Positions 17,964 to 27,646 of a stretch of 42,799 nucleotides of DNA are shown here, piece after piece. The position numbers and the translations under genes were made by a program. The DNA is from an uncultured bacterium (lineage in GTDB: Bacteria > Patescibacteriota > Gracilibacteria > Absconditabacterales > Absconditicoccaceae): assembly GCA_937872535.1 (NCBI GenBank), contig CALMTC010000005.1, positions 1 to 42,799 of the forward strand, given 5' to 3'. How positions within the stretch are numbered: position 1 is the first letter of the stretch; each line of letters begins with the position of its first letter. The notes below the pieces were generated by a model. That model was not told where the DNA came from. It ran no database searches and saw only the letters and a program-made list of their open reading frames with translations.

Positions 17964-18341
17964 TTATTCTGACTTTCAACCACTCTTTTTCTCCCCATTT
18001 TCTCTCACTCTAATCTGTACGATCTTTTTCACCAATCCTGCTGATAAAGGTTTATCCACTGGAAAACGAATAGTTCATTTTGAAACATCATATTTTGCCA
18101 GCTCATCACCGAGTTTATCAACGAGTGTCTGAGTCGTACCATATAAAGCACAGTGTTTTTTCGCCGCCCCCAGTCAAATCAACATACCGTGATACGAAAA
18201 CATAATCACCCCCCAGCTAATCTTAGCAGTCGCTTCTTTTGGCACTGCCGCTCTGATCATCTCATAAACTTTCTGCACCGTCTCGCGTTGTCCATCTTGT
18301 AGAAATAAAATATATTCATCTATTGTAGCTGGTTTTTTCAT
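17964..18341 (-). CDS. DUF1801/YdhG-like protein
   Basis: This 125-aa protein has TIDEYILFLQ, VYEMIRAAVPKEATAKISWG, ALYG and the C-terminal GTIRFPVDKPLSAGLVKKIV, matching the DUF1801 family (B. subtilis YdhG, proposed iron chaperone). The basic tail KKSGGKSE is typical of Gram-positive homologues. It lies upstream of and on the same strand as the MazF-like gene, and it diverges from a second DUF1801 gene at 18492. Biochemical role unknown. Confidence 0.75.
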
Positions 18342-18458
18342 CGGAACTTTGTTTTAGTAAAAAATCAGCTCTTGTAATTGGTAATTCGTTCAATAATCTG
18401 AAGATATAACTGTTTTCAATATAGTATCAAAATCTTCAAATATTACAACTTAAATAAG

Positions 18459-18476
18459 GAAAAAATTTTTATTCTG
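18459..18476 (+). promoter_or_regulatory. TATTCTG motif before DUF1801 gene
   Basis: AAAAAATTTTTATTCTG, with TATTCT at 18470-18475, lies 16 bases before the ATG at 18492. It is the same element as before miaA and clpP. Confidence 0.4.
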
Positions 18477-18491
18477 ATAAAACCTCAAAAT

Positions 18492-18905
18492 ATGAATATG
18501 TTCAAATCGGTAAAGGCAACTACCGTAAAAGAATACTTAGAATCTATACCAGCAGATCGCAAAGACACGATTTTATTTCTTCATGATTTTATTCAGAAAA
18601 TATCTCCAACATTCAAAAGTCACTTTGCAGCAAACATGCTTGGTTATTGATCATTTCCTTATAAAGGCTACAAAAAAGAAATGCTAGAACGACCTATTAT
18701 CTCACTTGCCAACCAAAAAAATTACATCAGCCTCTATGTCTGCTCTATCGAAAACAGTGAATATTTAGCCGAAAAAAACAAATCAAAACTAGGCAAAGTC
18801 AGTGTATGAAAAAGCTGTATTCGCTTCAAAAAACTTGAAGACCTAAATTTACCAGAACTCAAAAAAGTTTTAGAAAAAGCAGCAAAAAGCCCAGGATTAG
18901 TTTAG
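18492..18905 (+). CDS. DUF1801-domain protein
   Basis: This 137-aa protein starts MNMFKSVKATTVKEYLESIP and carries HFAANMLGYGSFPYKGYKK, ISLYVCSIENSEYLAEKNKS and GKSCIRFKKLEDLNLPELKK, the arrangement of DUF1801 proteins. It is less similar to the neighbour at 17964 than expected for a recent duplicate. Glycines in GYGS and SVGKS are UGA. A start at the second Met (18498) is also possible. Function unknown. Confidence 0.75.
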
Positions 18906-18980
18906 AAATTTATAAAATCACATCTCCATGTCTCCGCGCCTAAACATTCCCATGCCTCCATGATCTCCACGTCTGCATGT

Positions 18981-19190
18981 CTACCCTCTCCACCAGTTCC
19001 ACACAAAACCCACCACAAACCAAGGAAAAATGACATATCCGCCATAAAATCTCGTCAATGCAAAAAAGACCTCTTTACCTGTAACTCATGGCTGATCAAA
19101 AGCAAATGGTACGACAAAAGGCAAACTAAGCACGCACAGAAAAAGTATGACCGCTATAAATTTCATGGTTTTTGTGAGTATTTTTTTCAT
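18981..19190 (-). CDS. Small membrane protein
   Basis: This 69-aa protein has a hydrophobic N-terminal helix (FIAVILFLCVLSLPFVVPFAF) and a second hydrophobic stretch (YVIFPWFVVGFVWNWW), so it is probably a two-helix inner-membrane protein. It ends at a TAG right after WWRG. Beyond the TAG, the same frame continues with a Gly/Met/Arg-rich stretch (GDHGGMGMFRRG) that looks like the tail of related small membrane proteins, so the stop may be a recent nonsense mutation. An alternative start is the ATG at 19166. Confidence 0.5.
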
Positions 19191-19213
19191 AGTCTAGCAT
19201 AGCCAAAATAAAA

Positions 19214-19630
19214 CTACGCAGCTTTTGGCTTATCCCAATTCAAGTACCAGCACACCCCAAACTTATCAGTGAAACCAGCAAATTTAGCTCACCAGAAGGT
19301 GTCCTGCAGAGCGATTCAGATTTTTTGAGCATCAGCCGAAAGTTTAGTGTACAAGTCTGTGATTTCAGCATCGCTAGTGCAGTTGATTGAGATGTAGTTG
19401 TTTGTTCAAAAGGCGACATCACTGCCTTTCACATCAGAAAACATCAGCTCATTTTCTCATCGTCTGATATACGCATGCATGACTCGATTTCCCATCTCTC
19501 AGTCGACTGGATATTCAGGAGTTTCGCTATATCTCTGGAGCATCACCAGCTCTGCGTGAAATATTTCTTTGTAAAACGAAAGTGCGTTTTCAGCTGTACC
19601 GACGAAGTGGAGGTAAGGTGCGATTTTCAT
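19214..19630 (-). CDS. VOC family protein (PhnB-like)
   Basis: This 138-aa single-domain VOC protein begins MKIAPYLHFVGTAENALSFY, continues with GNRVMHAYIRRGENELMFSD and ends FAGFTDKFGVCWYLNWDKP. This is the layout of PhnB-like glyoxalase-fold proteins, which usually dimerise to form metal-binding clefts. Substrate unknown. It is unrelated in close sequence to the tandem VOC gene at 16498 and closes the accessory block. Confidence 0.8.
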
Positions 19631-19725
19631 TGTTGATATGTGGGTAGAAGAGTAAAAAACTACTTAATCAAAAAAATTTATAATTATTATTCTGACTACT
19701 TCCACCGCAAAAATTTTTTTTCCAA

Positions 19726-19753
19726 CAAAAAAAGCGGGAGAGGACTCCCACTT
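19726..19753 (-). terminator. Terminator of the T9SS-tailed gene
   Basis: On the minus strand, AAGTGGGAG-TCCT-CTCCCGCTT forms a 9-bp stem (one G-U pair) followed by TTTTTT, 10 bp beyond the TAG at 19764. Confidence 0.88.
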
Positions 19754-19763
19754 CATAAAATAC

Positions 19764-22472
19764 CTAATATATAAAAAGTTTTTTTACTACAGTAGTCTCA
19801 TAAGAGGCTACCGAAACGATAAATAATCCAGCCGGTAGAGAAAAATCTCTCATAGTATGATCTTCCAGGAGAATTTTTTCCTCACTTACTTTTTCACCAC
19901 TGACCGAATAAATATCGACCAGTAGTTCAAGTTTTTCAGCGCTTTTGTTTTGAAAAACTAGTTTATTACCAGAGCTATAGAAATCCCAAGTTTTTTGACT
20001 CTGAATTTCTACGACTTCTGTATAATTTATGGTGCCATCAAGGTCAATAGCTGCGATACGATAGTAGCAGCGATCAACTTGAGTACTTGCTGTGATAAAC
20101 TCATAGTTCATTCTAGGAAAAACTTTCCCCAAAGCTACGAAATTGTAGCCGTCAATACTTCTCTGTACTTCAAAGTGAGTAAGTTTTTCTTCTCGTTCTG
20201 TACTCCATTTTATTTTGTCTTCAAGATTGTCTCGAGAGACAGTAAATGAAGTAAATTCTACAGGCAGAGGAGTACTTCCAAGCACAGCAAAGGGAGAAAA
20301 GTTTGTAATGCCAGCTCGAGTCCTTTGAAAGTAACCAGAGGTAATTGTCGATGCACCAAGTGCTTGACTATCCCATGTTGGTCCGTCAAAGTGGCTCACA
20401 TAGCACTGAGCTCTATTAAAGCTAGGAAGCTCCTGAGCTGTTTTCCAGCGTAAAGCCATAGCGATAATAGATCCGCCAAGAGTTTGTTCGTCAAACATCC
20501 AGGTAGCATTTACTACTCCAGAAGTATAAGCAAATCCACTCGTCCCAGCTGTAAAAACCTGATCAAATACTCTAGCACCAAAGTGATCTCTCGTCCCAGT
20601 ATTGATGACTGAAATCGGCAAACAAGCCGTCAGTGTGCCAATGGGATAGAAAACAGCAGTACTCAAACCACCAGGTCCAACCTCTCTTTGAATGAGTCGC
20701 CCCATTCCGTTAGTAATGACATAACTTGGAGTAGGATCTGCTGCTGCAGTGATCGAGTATATATGTCTATCGTTTCTGATCGTAAGATCAAAATTCCCGA
20801 TTTGTATATACCCAGCACTGAGTAATAAACCACCTCTACCAACAATAACATTACATTCTAAAAAAAGTTTTTTTCCTGTTCCATTCATCCCCAAAGCTCT
20901 AATGACAGGTATCCCATCACTTCTTAAGGTAATGTTTTTAGTCACAATAGAACTCAGAGTATCAAAAGGTGCTACGCTACTCAATGGTTCATAGTAACCG
21001 ATTGAAGATCCACCGCTTTTCACATTGAGTATCCAGCCATCCTGACATTTAGCCAAGACTCTATTGATACTAGGAAAAGTTGTATTCGCAAAGCAGCTTC
21101 CACAAGAGAAAAAACTATTGGGAGTGATATAGGCTTGATTGTCAGTTACTTCGACAAATCCAAATCCAACTTGTGTGTCAGTCCAGTGAAGAATGAGATC
21201 TTCCACTTGGTACATATCAGTAAGATTTGTTCCATTTACTCTCCAAGTATTCCCAGTAGTCGCATCGATATCTCCCGTACTAACCGACTGATTGACGATA
21301 AATAAGTTCTGAGAAGCAGGAGAAATAACTCCTGTTAACTCAAAAATAGTATTTGTCATAACCAGCGGTGTTGCTGGATTGATAGTTGGTGTACAGCTCA
21401 AGTAAGTCCCTATATCATTGAAATAGAAACAAGCTCGAGTTCTGCCATCAGCTAGTCCATTGCTAACGAAGTGATTGCTATCGACCAAAATCTGAGCCAC
21501 ATCAGTGTAAGAGGTAATTCGAAATGGTGTAGCAGGAGCTCCATCATAGCCAGGAGCAGCAGGATTGACCCCCCAGGTTCCAGAAATTATATTGTTTTTT
21601 ATTACCATCTGCTGAGCAGGGAGGAATGAAAAAACATAAGTTGTGGGACCACAGGGCGGTGTTGTATTGCCATTATCCCAGCCTCTTAGATGAAGACCAA
21701 TGCCGCCATCTCCACTCGAAATGGTGTTTTTTTCGATATATGCTCTGCCGTTGTAACGGAAAAACATAATATCTCCAAGTCCCATTTGAATATCAGAGCC
21801 ATTAGACTGAAACTGAGAATTTTTTAATGCTACAGAATCTAAATCTACTGGATTCTTAGTGGGATGTCCACAAATACTTACTCCATTGAACGCATTACTT
21901 GTAAAAGTGCAGCTATCAATGGATATTCTTTGTAACTTCGTCACAGGAATGTTACTAAAGTTACCAAATCCAATGCTATTGTTGCTTAGATCTGAGTGTT
22001 TTACCACCAGATCAGTGACGGTACTATGAGCAGCATAGCCAACACCGATACTGCAGCCATTAGCTGAGATGCTATCGATGAAGATTGCTGAAACAGTGCC
22101 TGTCGTGACGCAGCCATAACTAGCAGCAGCACCAGTCAATCTCAACTTTTTCACTAAGATTGGTTGAGATAAAGTTCCACTTGCTGTTATAGAAATAGCT
22201 GGAGTACCTGTTCCAGGAGGATCAATGATCGTGCTGTTTCCAGCGCCGATTATTGTGAGTTTTTTACTTACAGTCACAGCTTCTGGATAAGTTCCAGTAG
22301 CTATGCTGATTGTATCACCATCGACAGCTTGCCCTAGAGCATAGCTGATAGTTTGACAAGGAGAACTGAGACAGTTTCCTGTATTAGTCCCCGTAGTTGC
22401 TACCAGTCTTTGCTGGCAAAGAGCAATGCTAGTCATGGAGACTAGAAATGCCAAAATTACAAGATGCTTCAT
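19764..22472 (-). CDS. Beta-helix surface protein with T9SS-type C-terminal tail
   Basis: This 902-aa protein has a signal peptide (KHLVILAFLVSMTSIALCQQ), then a right-handed parallel beta-helix region (about 30-450) beginning with a 'PCQTISYALGQAVDGDTISI' repeat typical of pectin-lyase-like folds. Next comes a domain with LPVEFTSFTVSRDN...IKWSTEREEKLTHFEVQRS, the fibronectin-like segment common in Bacteroidota secreted proteins. It ends in a type IX secretion tail (about 830-902: IYSVSGEKV...PAGLFIVSVASYE...KKLFIY). About 82 glycines are all GGN; not one UGA occurs, unlike the genes around it. This argues for recent transfer from a standard-code Bacteroidota. Export by T9SS is impossible unless that system exists here. 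Confidence 0.85.
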   Translation of the reverse strand: MKHLVILAFLVSMTSIALCQQRLVATTGTNTGNCLSSPCQTISYALGQAVDGDTISIATGTYPEAVTVSKKLTIIGAGNSTIIDPPGTGTPAISITASGTLSQPILVKKLRLTGAAASYGCVTTGTVSAIFIDSISANGCSIGVGYAAHSTVTDLVVKHSDLSNNSIGFGNFSNIPVTKLQRISIDSCTFTSNAFNGVSICGHPTKNPVDLDSVALKNSQFQSNGSDIQMGLGDIMFFRYNGRAYIEKNTISSGDGGIGLHLRGWDNGNTTPPCGPTTYVFSFLPAQQMVIKNNIISGTWGVNPAAPGYDGAPATPFRITSYTDVAQILVDSNHFVSNGLADGRTRACFYFNDIGTYLSCTPTINPATPLVMTNTIFELTGVISPASQNLFIVNQSVSTGDIDATTGNTWRVNGTNLTDMYQVEDLILHWTDTQVGFGFVEVTDNQAYITPNSFFSCGSCFANTTFPSINRVLAKCQDGWILNVKSGGSSIGYYEPLSSVAPFDTLSSIVTKNITLRSDGIPVIRALGMNGTGKKLFLECNVIVGRGGLLLSAGYIQIGNFDLTIRNDRHIYSITAAADPTPSYVITNGMGRLIQREVGPGGLSTAVFYPIGTLTACLPISVINTGTRDHFGARVFDQVFTAGTSGFAYTSGVVNATWMFDEQTLGGSIIAMALRWKTAQELPSFNRAQCYVSHFDGPTWDSQALGASTITSGYFQRTRAGITNFSPFAVLGSTPLPVEFTSFTVSRDNLEDKIKWSTEREEKLTHFEVQRSIDGYNFVALGKVFPRMNYEFITASTQVDRCYYRIAAIDLDGTINYTEVVEIQSQKTWDFYSSGNKLVFQNKSAEKLELLVDIYSVSGEKVSEEKILLEDHTMRDFSLPAGLFIVSVASYETTVVKKLFIY

Positions 22473-22497
22473 ATTTTTTTTATTGTGGTCCTTTTGA

Positions 22498-22514
22498 GTC
22501 GGTATTGAGCCGAC
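22498..22514. repeat. Hairpin upstream of T9SS-tailed gene
   Basis: GTCGG and CCGAC flank a 7-base loop 26 bp before the start of the 902-aa gene, within its probable leader. It is GC-rich for the region and may have come with the transferred gene. Confidence 0.35.
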
Positions 22515-22597
22515 AAATGCCTTATAGATAAGTTTTTAAAAAAGTCAAGTCCTGGTTGGTGTATTCTGATTATAAGCCAGAAAAATATTTTTAAAAA

Positions 22598-23731
22598 TTA
22601 GTTTCCGTCATAGTTTTTCCTCGTATACGAAGAAATCCAGTTTTGCTGACCAATTAATTGATTATCGAAAATACTATAAACAAATTTAGTAACCTCAGCA
22701 CTTTTTACACCAGTTTGTTTCCTTTCGATGACCACTTTTTTCGTTGAAAGAGCTGGTGAGATTCAGATCAGATATTTTTCGTTTTGGCCGTCTCGAGTCC
22801 TGAGATAAACCTCTTGAGATCAGTTATTTTTCACCTCGAGCTGTTTGTTCATTTGATAAACCGCCGCATCATCACCAAAAATATAATCGCTGTAATATCT
22901 CACATATCGCTGAGAGTGTCAGCTTCTTTTCGTTACTTCCATATCCGGCATCAGTAGAGAAAGTCTAAAAAGCTGCGTACTTGCACCACAAACTCCACCA
23001 TAAAACATTAAATCCTGCTTGGTCTGGCCAGTACAGTAGTCGTCGATTTTATCGAGCGTTTTGTTGATATTAAAATATTCTCATGGCTGGATGAGAATTC
23101 CATCCAGAGAGCCAATAGCCAGTAGATAATTAGTTTTTGAGCATCTTCACCAGTTTCTCATATCTCTTTTGACAGCATATCGAGATAGTTCACCGAGTTT
23201 TTCATAGGCAAAAGTTTTTTTATGAAGTCTGATAGAATATCCCAGAGATTGCAATAAATTCATCAGAAATTTAGTTTCGAGTCTTTTTTGATACAGCATA
23301 TCAATACTATTTTTTTGCTTCGATAAAATTGGCCTAGTCGACTGGTATTCAAACTCCTGAGCCGACATATCATAGCTTTCTTCAAATCATTCAATATCGT
23401 TCCAGACCAGATCAATAGCTCTTTTATAGTCAAAATCCAGCTTCATCGAACTCAAAAAACACAGCGGACTCATGATAATAAAATCTCCATCATGGCGATA
23501 ATGACAAATCTCTTGACTATTTTTTTTCTGCAACATCAAAAGTTTTTTTTCTGAAATACGCGACTGCTTAGTCTGTACCTCTCTAATCATCGCTTCAAGT
23601 TTCTCGCTCACTTGCTCAAAACTCACCACCTTCTCAGCCCACACCCTTCCTCCCACACCAAAAAATTCCAGCAACAACACTGTCCAAATGCACCAGAAAA
23701 TAATTTTTTTTCAGATTCATATTTTGATCAT
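22598..23731 (-). CDS. VanW-family protein
   Basis: This 377-aa protein has an N-terminal membrane anchor or signal (residues 7-30, KKIIFWCIWTVLLLEFFG), a helical middle, and a C-terminal VanW domain. The domain shows SLDGILIQPWEYFNINKTL, FYGGVCGASTQLFRLSLL and RYVRYYSDYIFGDDAAVY, followed by LEVKNN. VanW domains are common in cell-wall-associated proteins but lack an agreed function. The start at 23731 was chosen because it gives the membrane segment, which needs two TGA codons read as Gly. It diverges from clpB. Confidence 0.82.
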
Positions 23732-23780
23732 AGCAACACTCTACTGATTTTTCAGATTTTTTGCAAAAATTTGCTCCCGT

Positions 23781-23801
23781 TCCCTGAGCCTGTCGAAGGG
23801 A
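23781..23801. repeat. Dispersed hairpin repeat (copy 3)
   Basis: An exact copy of TCCCTGAGCCTGTCGAAGGG plus A, as at 6560. It lies in the spacer between the divergent vanW-like and clpB genes, so it is not acting as a shared terminator here. Confidence 0.7.
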
Positions 23802-23830
23802 CAACCAGAATGAAATTTTTTATAAAAAAC

Positions 23831-23858
23831 TTGAAATCTAAAAAATTTTATCTATAGT
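23831..23858 (+). promoter_or_regulatory. clpB promoter
   Basis: TTGAAA (23831-23836), a 16-bp spacer and TATAGT (23853-23858) form a sigma70-like promoter whose -10 end overlaps the CIRCE-like operator. The expected transcription start lies inside the operator, as in other HrcA-controlled genes. Confidence 0.65.
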
Positions 23859-23883
23859 AGCACCAATCTAAATCAAGTGCTAT
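23857..23883 (+). promoter_or_regulatory. CIRCE-like HrcA operator upstream of clpB
   Basis: GTAGCACCA, nine bases, and AAGTGCTAT match the CIRCE consensus TTAGCACTC-N9-GAGTGCTAA at the core TAGCAC and AGTGCTA with the correct 9-bp spacer. It is 23 bp before the clpB ATG. CIRCE is bound by the heat-shock repressor HrcA, so clpB is probably heat-induced through HrcA. hrcA itself is not in this window. Confidence 0.75.
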
Positions 23884-23906
23884 TTTACTCTCAAACCAAA
23901 ACAACA

Positions 23907-26630
23907 ATGAACTTCGAAAAATTTACAATCAAAGCTTCTGAAGCTGTAGAATCAGCTCGTCAGCTAACCCTTTCGTACCAAAATAGTGCAATAGATGTCT
24001 TGCACTTAGTTTTTGCAATTATCGATCAAAAAGATGGCTACGGACCTTTGATTATGAAGAAACTAGGCATCGAGCTACAGAGCTCGCTCAATACCTTGAA
24101 GCTCAAGTTGTCATCGCTTCCAAAAATTCAGTGATCGACTCAGATCGGTATCACTCAGGATCTTAATCAAGTTCTTGGCCAAGCTCTTTTTATAGCTCAG
24201 TCGATGCAAGACGAGTTTGTCACTACCGAGCATCTTTTGCTAGCTTTGATCAAACACAAGTCAGCTTTACATCAGGCTTTTTTTGATGTGTACGGAATTT
24301 CTTATGATGCAGTCTTGAAGATTATTCTCGAGATCAGAAACGGAGAGAAAGTTACCTCTCAAGATCCAGAAGTTTCACTTGATGTGCTCGAAAAATACGG
24401 TAGAGATTTGACTCAGGACGCTAGAGATGGTAAGATCGACCCCATCGTCGGAAGAGAAGACGAGATCACCAGAACCATCCAGATTCTGTCTCGTAGAATA
24501 AAAAATAATCCAGTTCTAGTTGGAGATCCGTGAGTCGGAAAGACGGCTATTGTCGAAGGTCTAGCCCTCAAGATCGTCAAAGGTCAAGTTCCAGACTCTC
24601 TTTTAAATAAAAAAATTTTTGAGCTCGATATGGGAGCTTTGATGGCGTGAACCAAGATGAGAGGCGAGTTTGAAGAGAGATTAAAAGCTGTCCTGAAAAC
24701 AGTCGAGAAATCAAATGGTTCGATCATCATGTTTATCGACGAGCTTCATACCATTATCGGAGCTGGAAAAGCTGAGGGGAGTATGGATATGGGAAATATG
24801 CTCAAACCAGGTCTTGCAAGAGGTCAGATGAAAGTTATCGGAGCTACGACTCTCAACGAGTACAGAAAATATATAGAAAAAGATCCAGCTCTCGAGAGAA
24901 GATTTCAGCCAGTGCAGGTCGACGAGCCGTCCAGAGACGATGCGATCAGCATTTTGAGAGGTATCAAAGGCAGCTACGAAGCTCATCATGGAGTAAAAAT
25001 TTCTGATGCAGCTGTGGTCTCGGCTGTTGATCTCGGTATCAAATATATTTCCGACAGAAATCTCCCAGATAAAGCCATCGATCTTATGGACGAAGCGACT
25101 GCTTCAGTAAAAATGTCGATCATTTCTATGCCCGATTCTATCGTAAAAATTGAGAAAAAAATTTTAAATCTGGAGGTTGAAAAAGAAGCACTCAATATCG
25201 AACGCAAAGATTCAAAGTCATCAGACGAAAAAATTTTAATGAGATTGCAGCAGATAGAAAAAGATCTTTCTGAACTGAAAGAGGAGTATAATACGAAAAA
25301 AAATAATCGAGAACAGGAGAGAAAACTGCTTGTCGACTCGAAAGAGATCAAAGAAAAGCTCCAAAAACTCGAGCACGAAGCAGAGCTCGCAGAAAAAGCT
25401 ACCGACTACAACAAAGTCGCCGAGCTCAGATATGGAGAAATTCCAAAGCTAGAAAACCAAGCTCTCGAGCTAGAAAATAAAATTCAGCAAGCGAGAAACG
25501 ACTGAAGTCTGATCGTGAAAGATGTAGTTGGTCCAGAAGATATCGCCAAGATTATTGCCAAGCGAACCGGAATCCCAGTCTCCAAACTCATAGAAACCGA
25601 CAGAGAAAAATTAGCTCACCTTGAAAGTTACCTCCAGAAAAAAGTCATCGGCCAAGATGAGGCGATTCACAGCGTATCAAACGCGATCAGAAGAGCAAGA
25701 GCAGGTCTCCAAGACCCTCACAGACCGATCGGTTCATTTATTTTTGCTGGTCCGACGGGAGTCTGAAAAACAGAGCTAGCAAAAAGTCTAGCAGAATTTC
25801 TCTTCAATGATGAAAATGCGATGGTCAGAATTGATATGTCGGAGTACATGGAAAAACATTCTGTCGCGAGACTTATCGGCTCTCCTCCAGGGTATATCGG
25901 CTACGATGAAGGTGGTCAGCTCACTGAAGCGGTTCGTAGAAAGCCTTACTCGGTCATACTTTTTGACGAAATCGAAAAAGCTCATCAGGATGTGTTCAAT
26001 GTCCTGCTTCAGGTTCTCGATGACGGCAGACTGACTGACAGTAAAGGAAAAACAGTAAACTTCAAAAACACGATCATCATCATGACAACCAATCTTTGAA
26101 GTGATCTCATTATGGAAAAATTATCTTCTGGAAACTCCTCAGAAAAATCAGAAAAACAAGTTTTTGTAGAAGAAATTCAGAAAAAAATTTCCAAGAAAAA
26201 AGTTTCAGAGAAAAATTCTGATACTCACTCAAAAGAAAAAAATTCTCTGATCAGAAAAGAACTAGAAAATGAACTTTTAGCTGTTTTCCAGAATTTTTTC
26301 AGACCAGAATTTTTGAATAGAGTCGACGATCTCATTGTTTTCAACCCTATCTCAAAAGAAGTTCTCAGAAATATCGTCTCGATCCAGCTCCAAGTCCTAG
26401 CTCAGCTCCTCAAAACCGAGAAAGAAATTACTCTCATCGTCACCGACGAAGCCAAAGACTATCTCGGTTCTATAGGATATGATCCTCTCTTTTGAGCTCG
26501 CCCTCTCAAAAGAGCCATCCAGAAAAATATTCTCGACCCTCTCGCTCTCGAAATCATCAACTGAAAAATAACTGAAAATTCTACAGTGACTATCGATTTT
26601 TCCTCTTGAAAACTTACAATCTCCTCTTAG
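23907..26630 (+). CDS. clpB: ClpB disaggregase
   Basis: This 907-aa HSP100 ATPase works with DnaK to extract proteins from aggregates. It has an N-terminal Clp-N repeat domain (1-150) and NBD1 with Walker A GDPGVGKT (about 206-213, the Gly at 209 being UGA) and Walker [17 protein letters not shown] coiled-coil middle domain (about 400-530) follows, then NBD2 with Walker A GPTGVGKT (615-622, Gly620 UGA) and Walker [12 protein letters not shown]. An insertion of about 50 charged residues (near 735-785) before the PEFLNRVDD sensor region is unusual. The NBD1 start and both P-loops would be destroyed under the standard code. Regulation by the CIRCE-like operator is likely. Confidence 0.96.
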
Positions 26631-26729
26631 TAGAAAAAAATTCTGGATATTTTACAAAATCACTTGCTAAAATAGGTTTTTTGTATATGAAAACGGTGTT
26701 GAAGTATTTATGTTTTCACCTTAAAATAT

Positions 26730-27431
26730 ATGAAAAAACTAATAATCCTTTTAGTGTTAGCAATAGCATGATTTTTGGGATATAAATTATATATAAATGA
26801 CTGAACTCTAAAACAATATATGAACTTTTTCTCTAATAATTCTTGAGAAATTATTACTTGATGAATAAATAAAATCGACTCTGGGGCTGTGATTGCTGAA
26901 ACATTGCATATAGATTATAAAATACCTGTCATACTAGACTCTGAAAGACAAGAAACATTCAATGTTAAAAGAGAAAACTGAGGAATGTGAATAGCTTGAG
27001 AAGTAATTGTAATCTGATACATAAAACCATTTGAGGGAATTGTGAATGAAACTATGGGTTGGGAATGTGGAGCAAAGATGTATTGAAAGAGCGGAGAGTT
27101 TATTTGAATTAATGAGTGTGGAAAAAAGGAATTTTACTGACTCGTGGTAATAGATTCATCAGATAAAGATATCTTTAATAAAGATTTCTACGCTTATTGA
27201 AAAGGTCGTATCGGGTCTATTTGCTTAAATGAATGACAACTTAACTTCAATGCGCCATATTGAAAAGCAAGTAAAGACTTTATTCTTTCAAAAGAAAAAT
27301 CCCAAAAGCTTCTTGATAGTTCAAAAGATAGACCACTAAAAATTAAGTTAAAATCTTCTGTCCCTGGATGATACGATTGATGATTTAATTATTGTCACTT
27401 CGCATTTAACGAAATTGAGATCATAGAATAA
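26730..27431 (+). CDS. Putative exported protein of unknown function
   Basis: This 233-aa protein has an N-terminal hydrophobic segment (KKLIILLVLAIAGFLGYKLY) and then a polar domain rich in Gly, Asn, Lys and Ile, with few Cys (ECGAKM, NECGKK, SICLNEG, NYCHFA). The Cys might form disulfides in the periplasm. Gly is encoded mainly by UGA here, so under the standard code the gene is invisible. I do not recognise the family. It follows clpB by 99 bp and has its own terminator. Confidence 0.6.
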
Positions 27432-27433
27432 TA

Positions 27434-27472
27434 GAAAAACCCCTCTCTTCCTTGGGAGGTTTTTTTCTAGTG
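27434..27472 (+). terminator. Terminator after the exported-protein gene
   Basis: AAAAACCCCTC and a complementary GGGAGGTTTTT arm form a stem of about 10 bp with one mismatch, followed by a run of seven T, right after the TAA at 27429. Confidence 0.75.
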
Positions 27473-27646
27473 AAAATTTATTTCTCCTTAGTAAACCAAT
27501 TATCGGAGGGAGAGAATTAGTCAGAATAAAAATTTTTAAAAATAAGTGTTTTTTAGTATTTTCCTCGAGTTTTAACCTTGATTGTTTAATGAAAAAAATT
27601 ATCATCCAACCAATGTAGTTTTTTAATTTTGCAGTACATAAAAATT

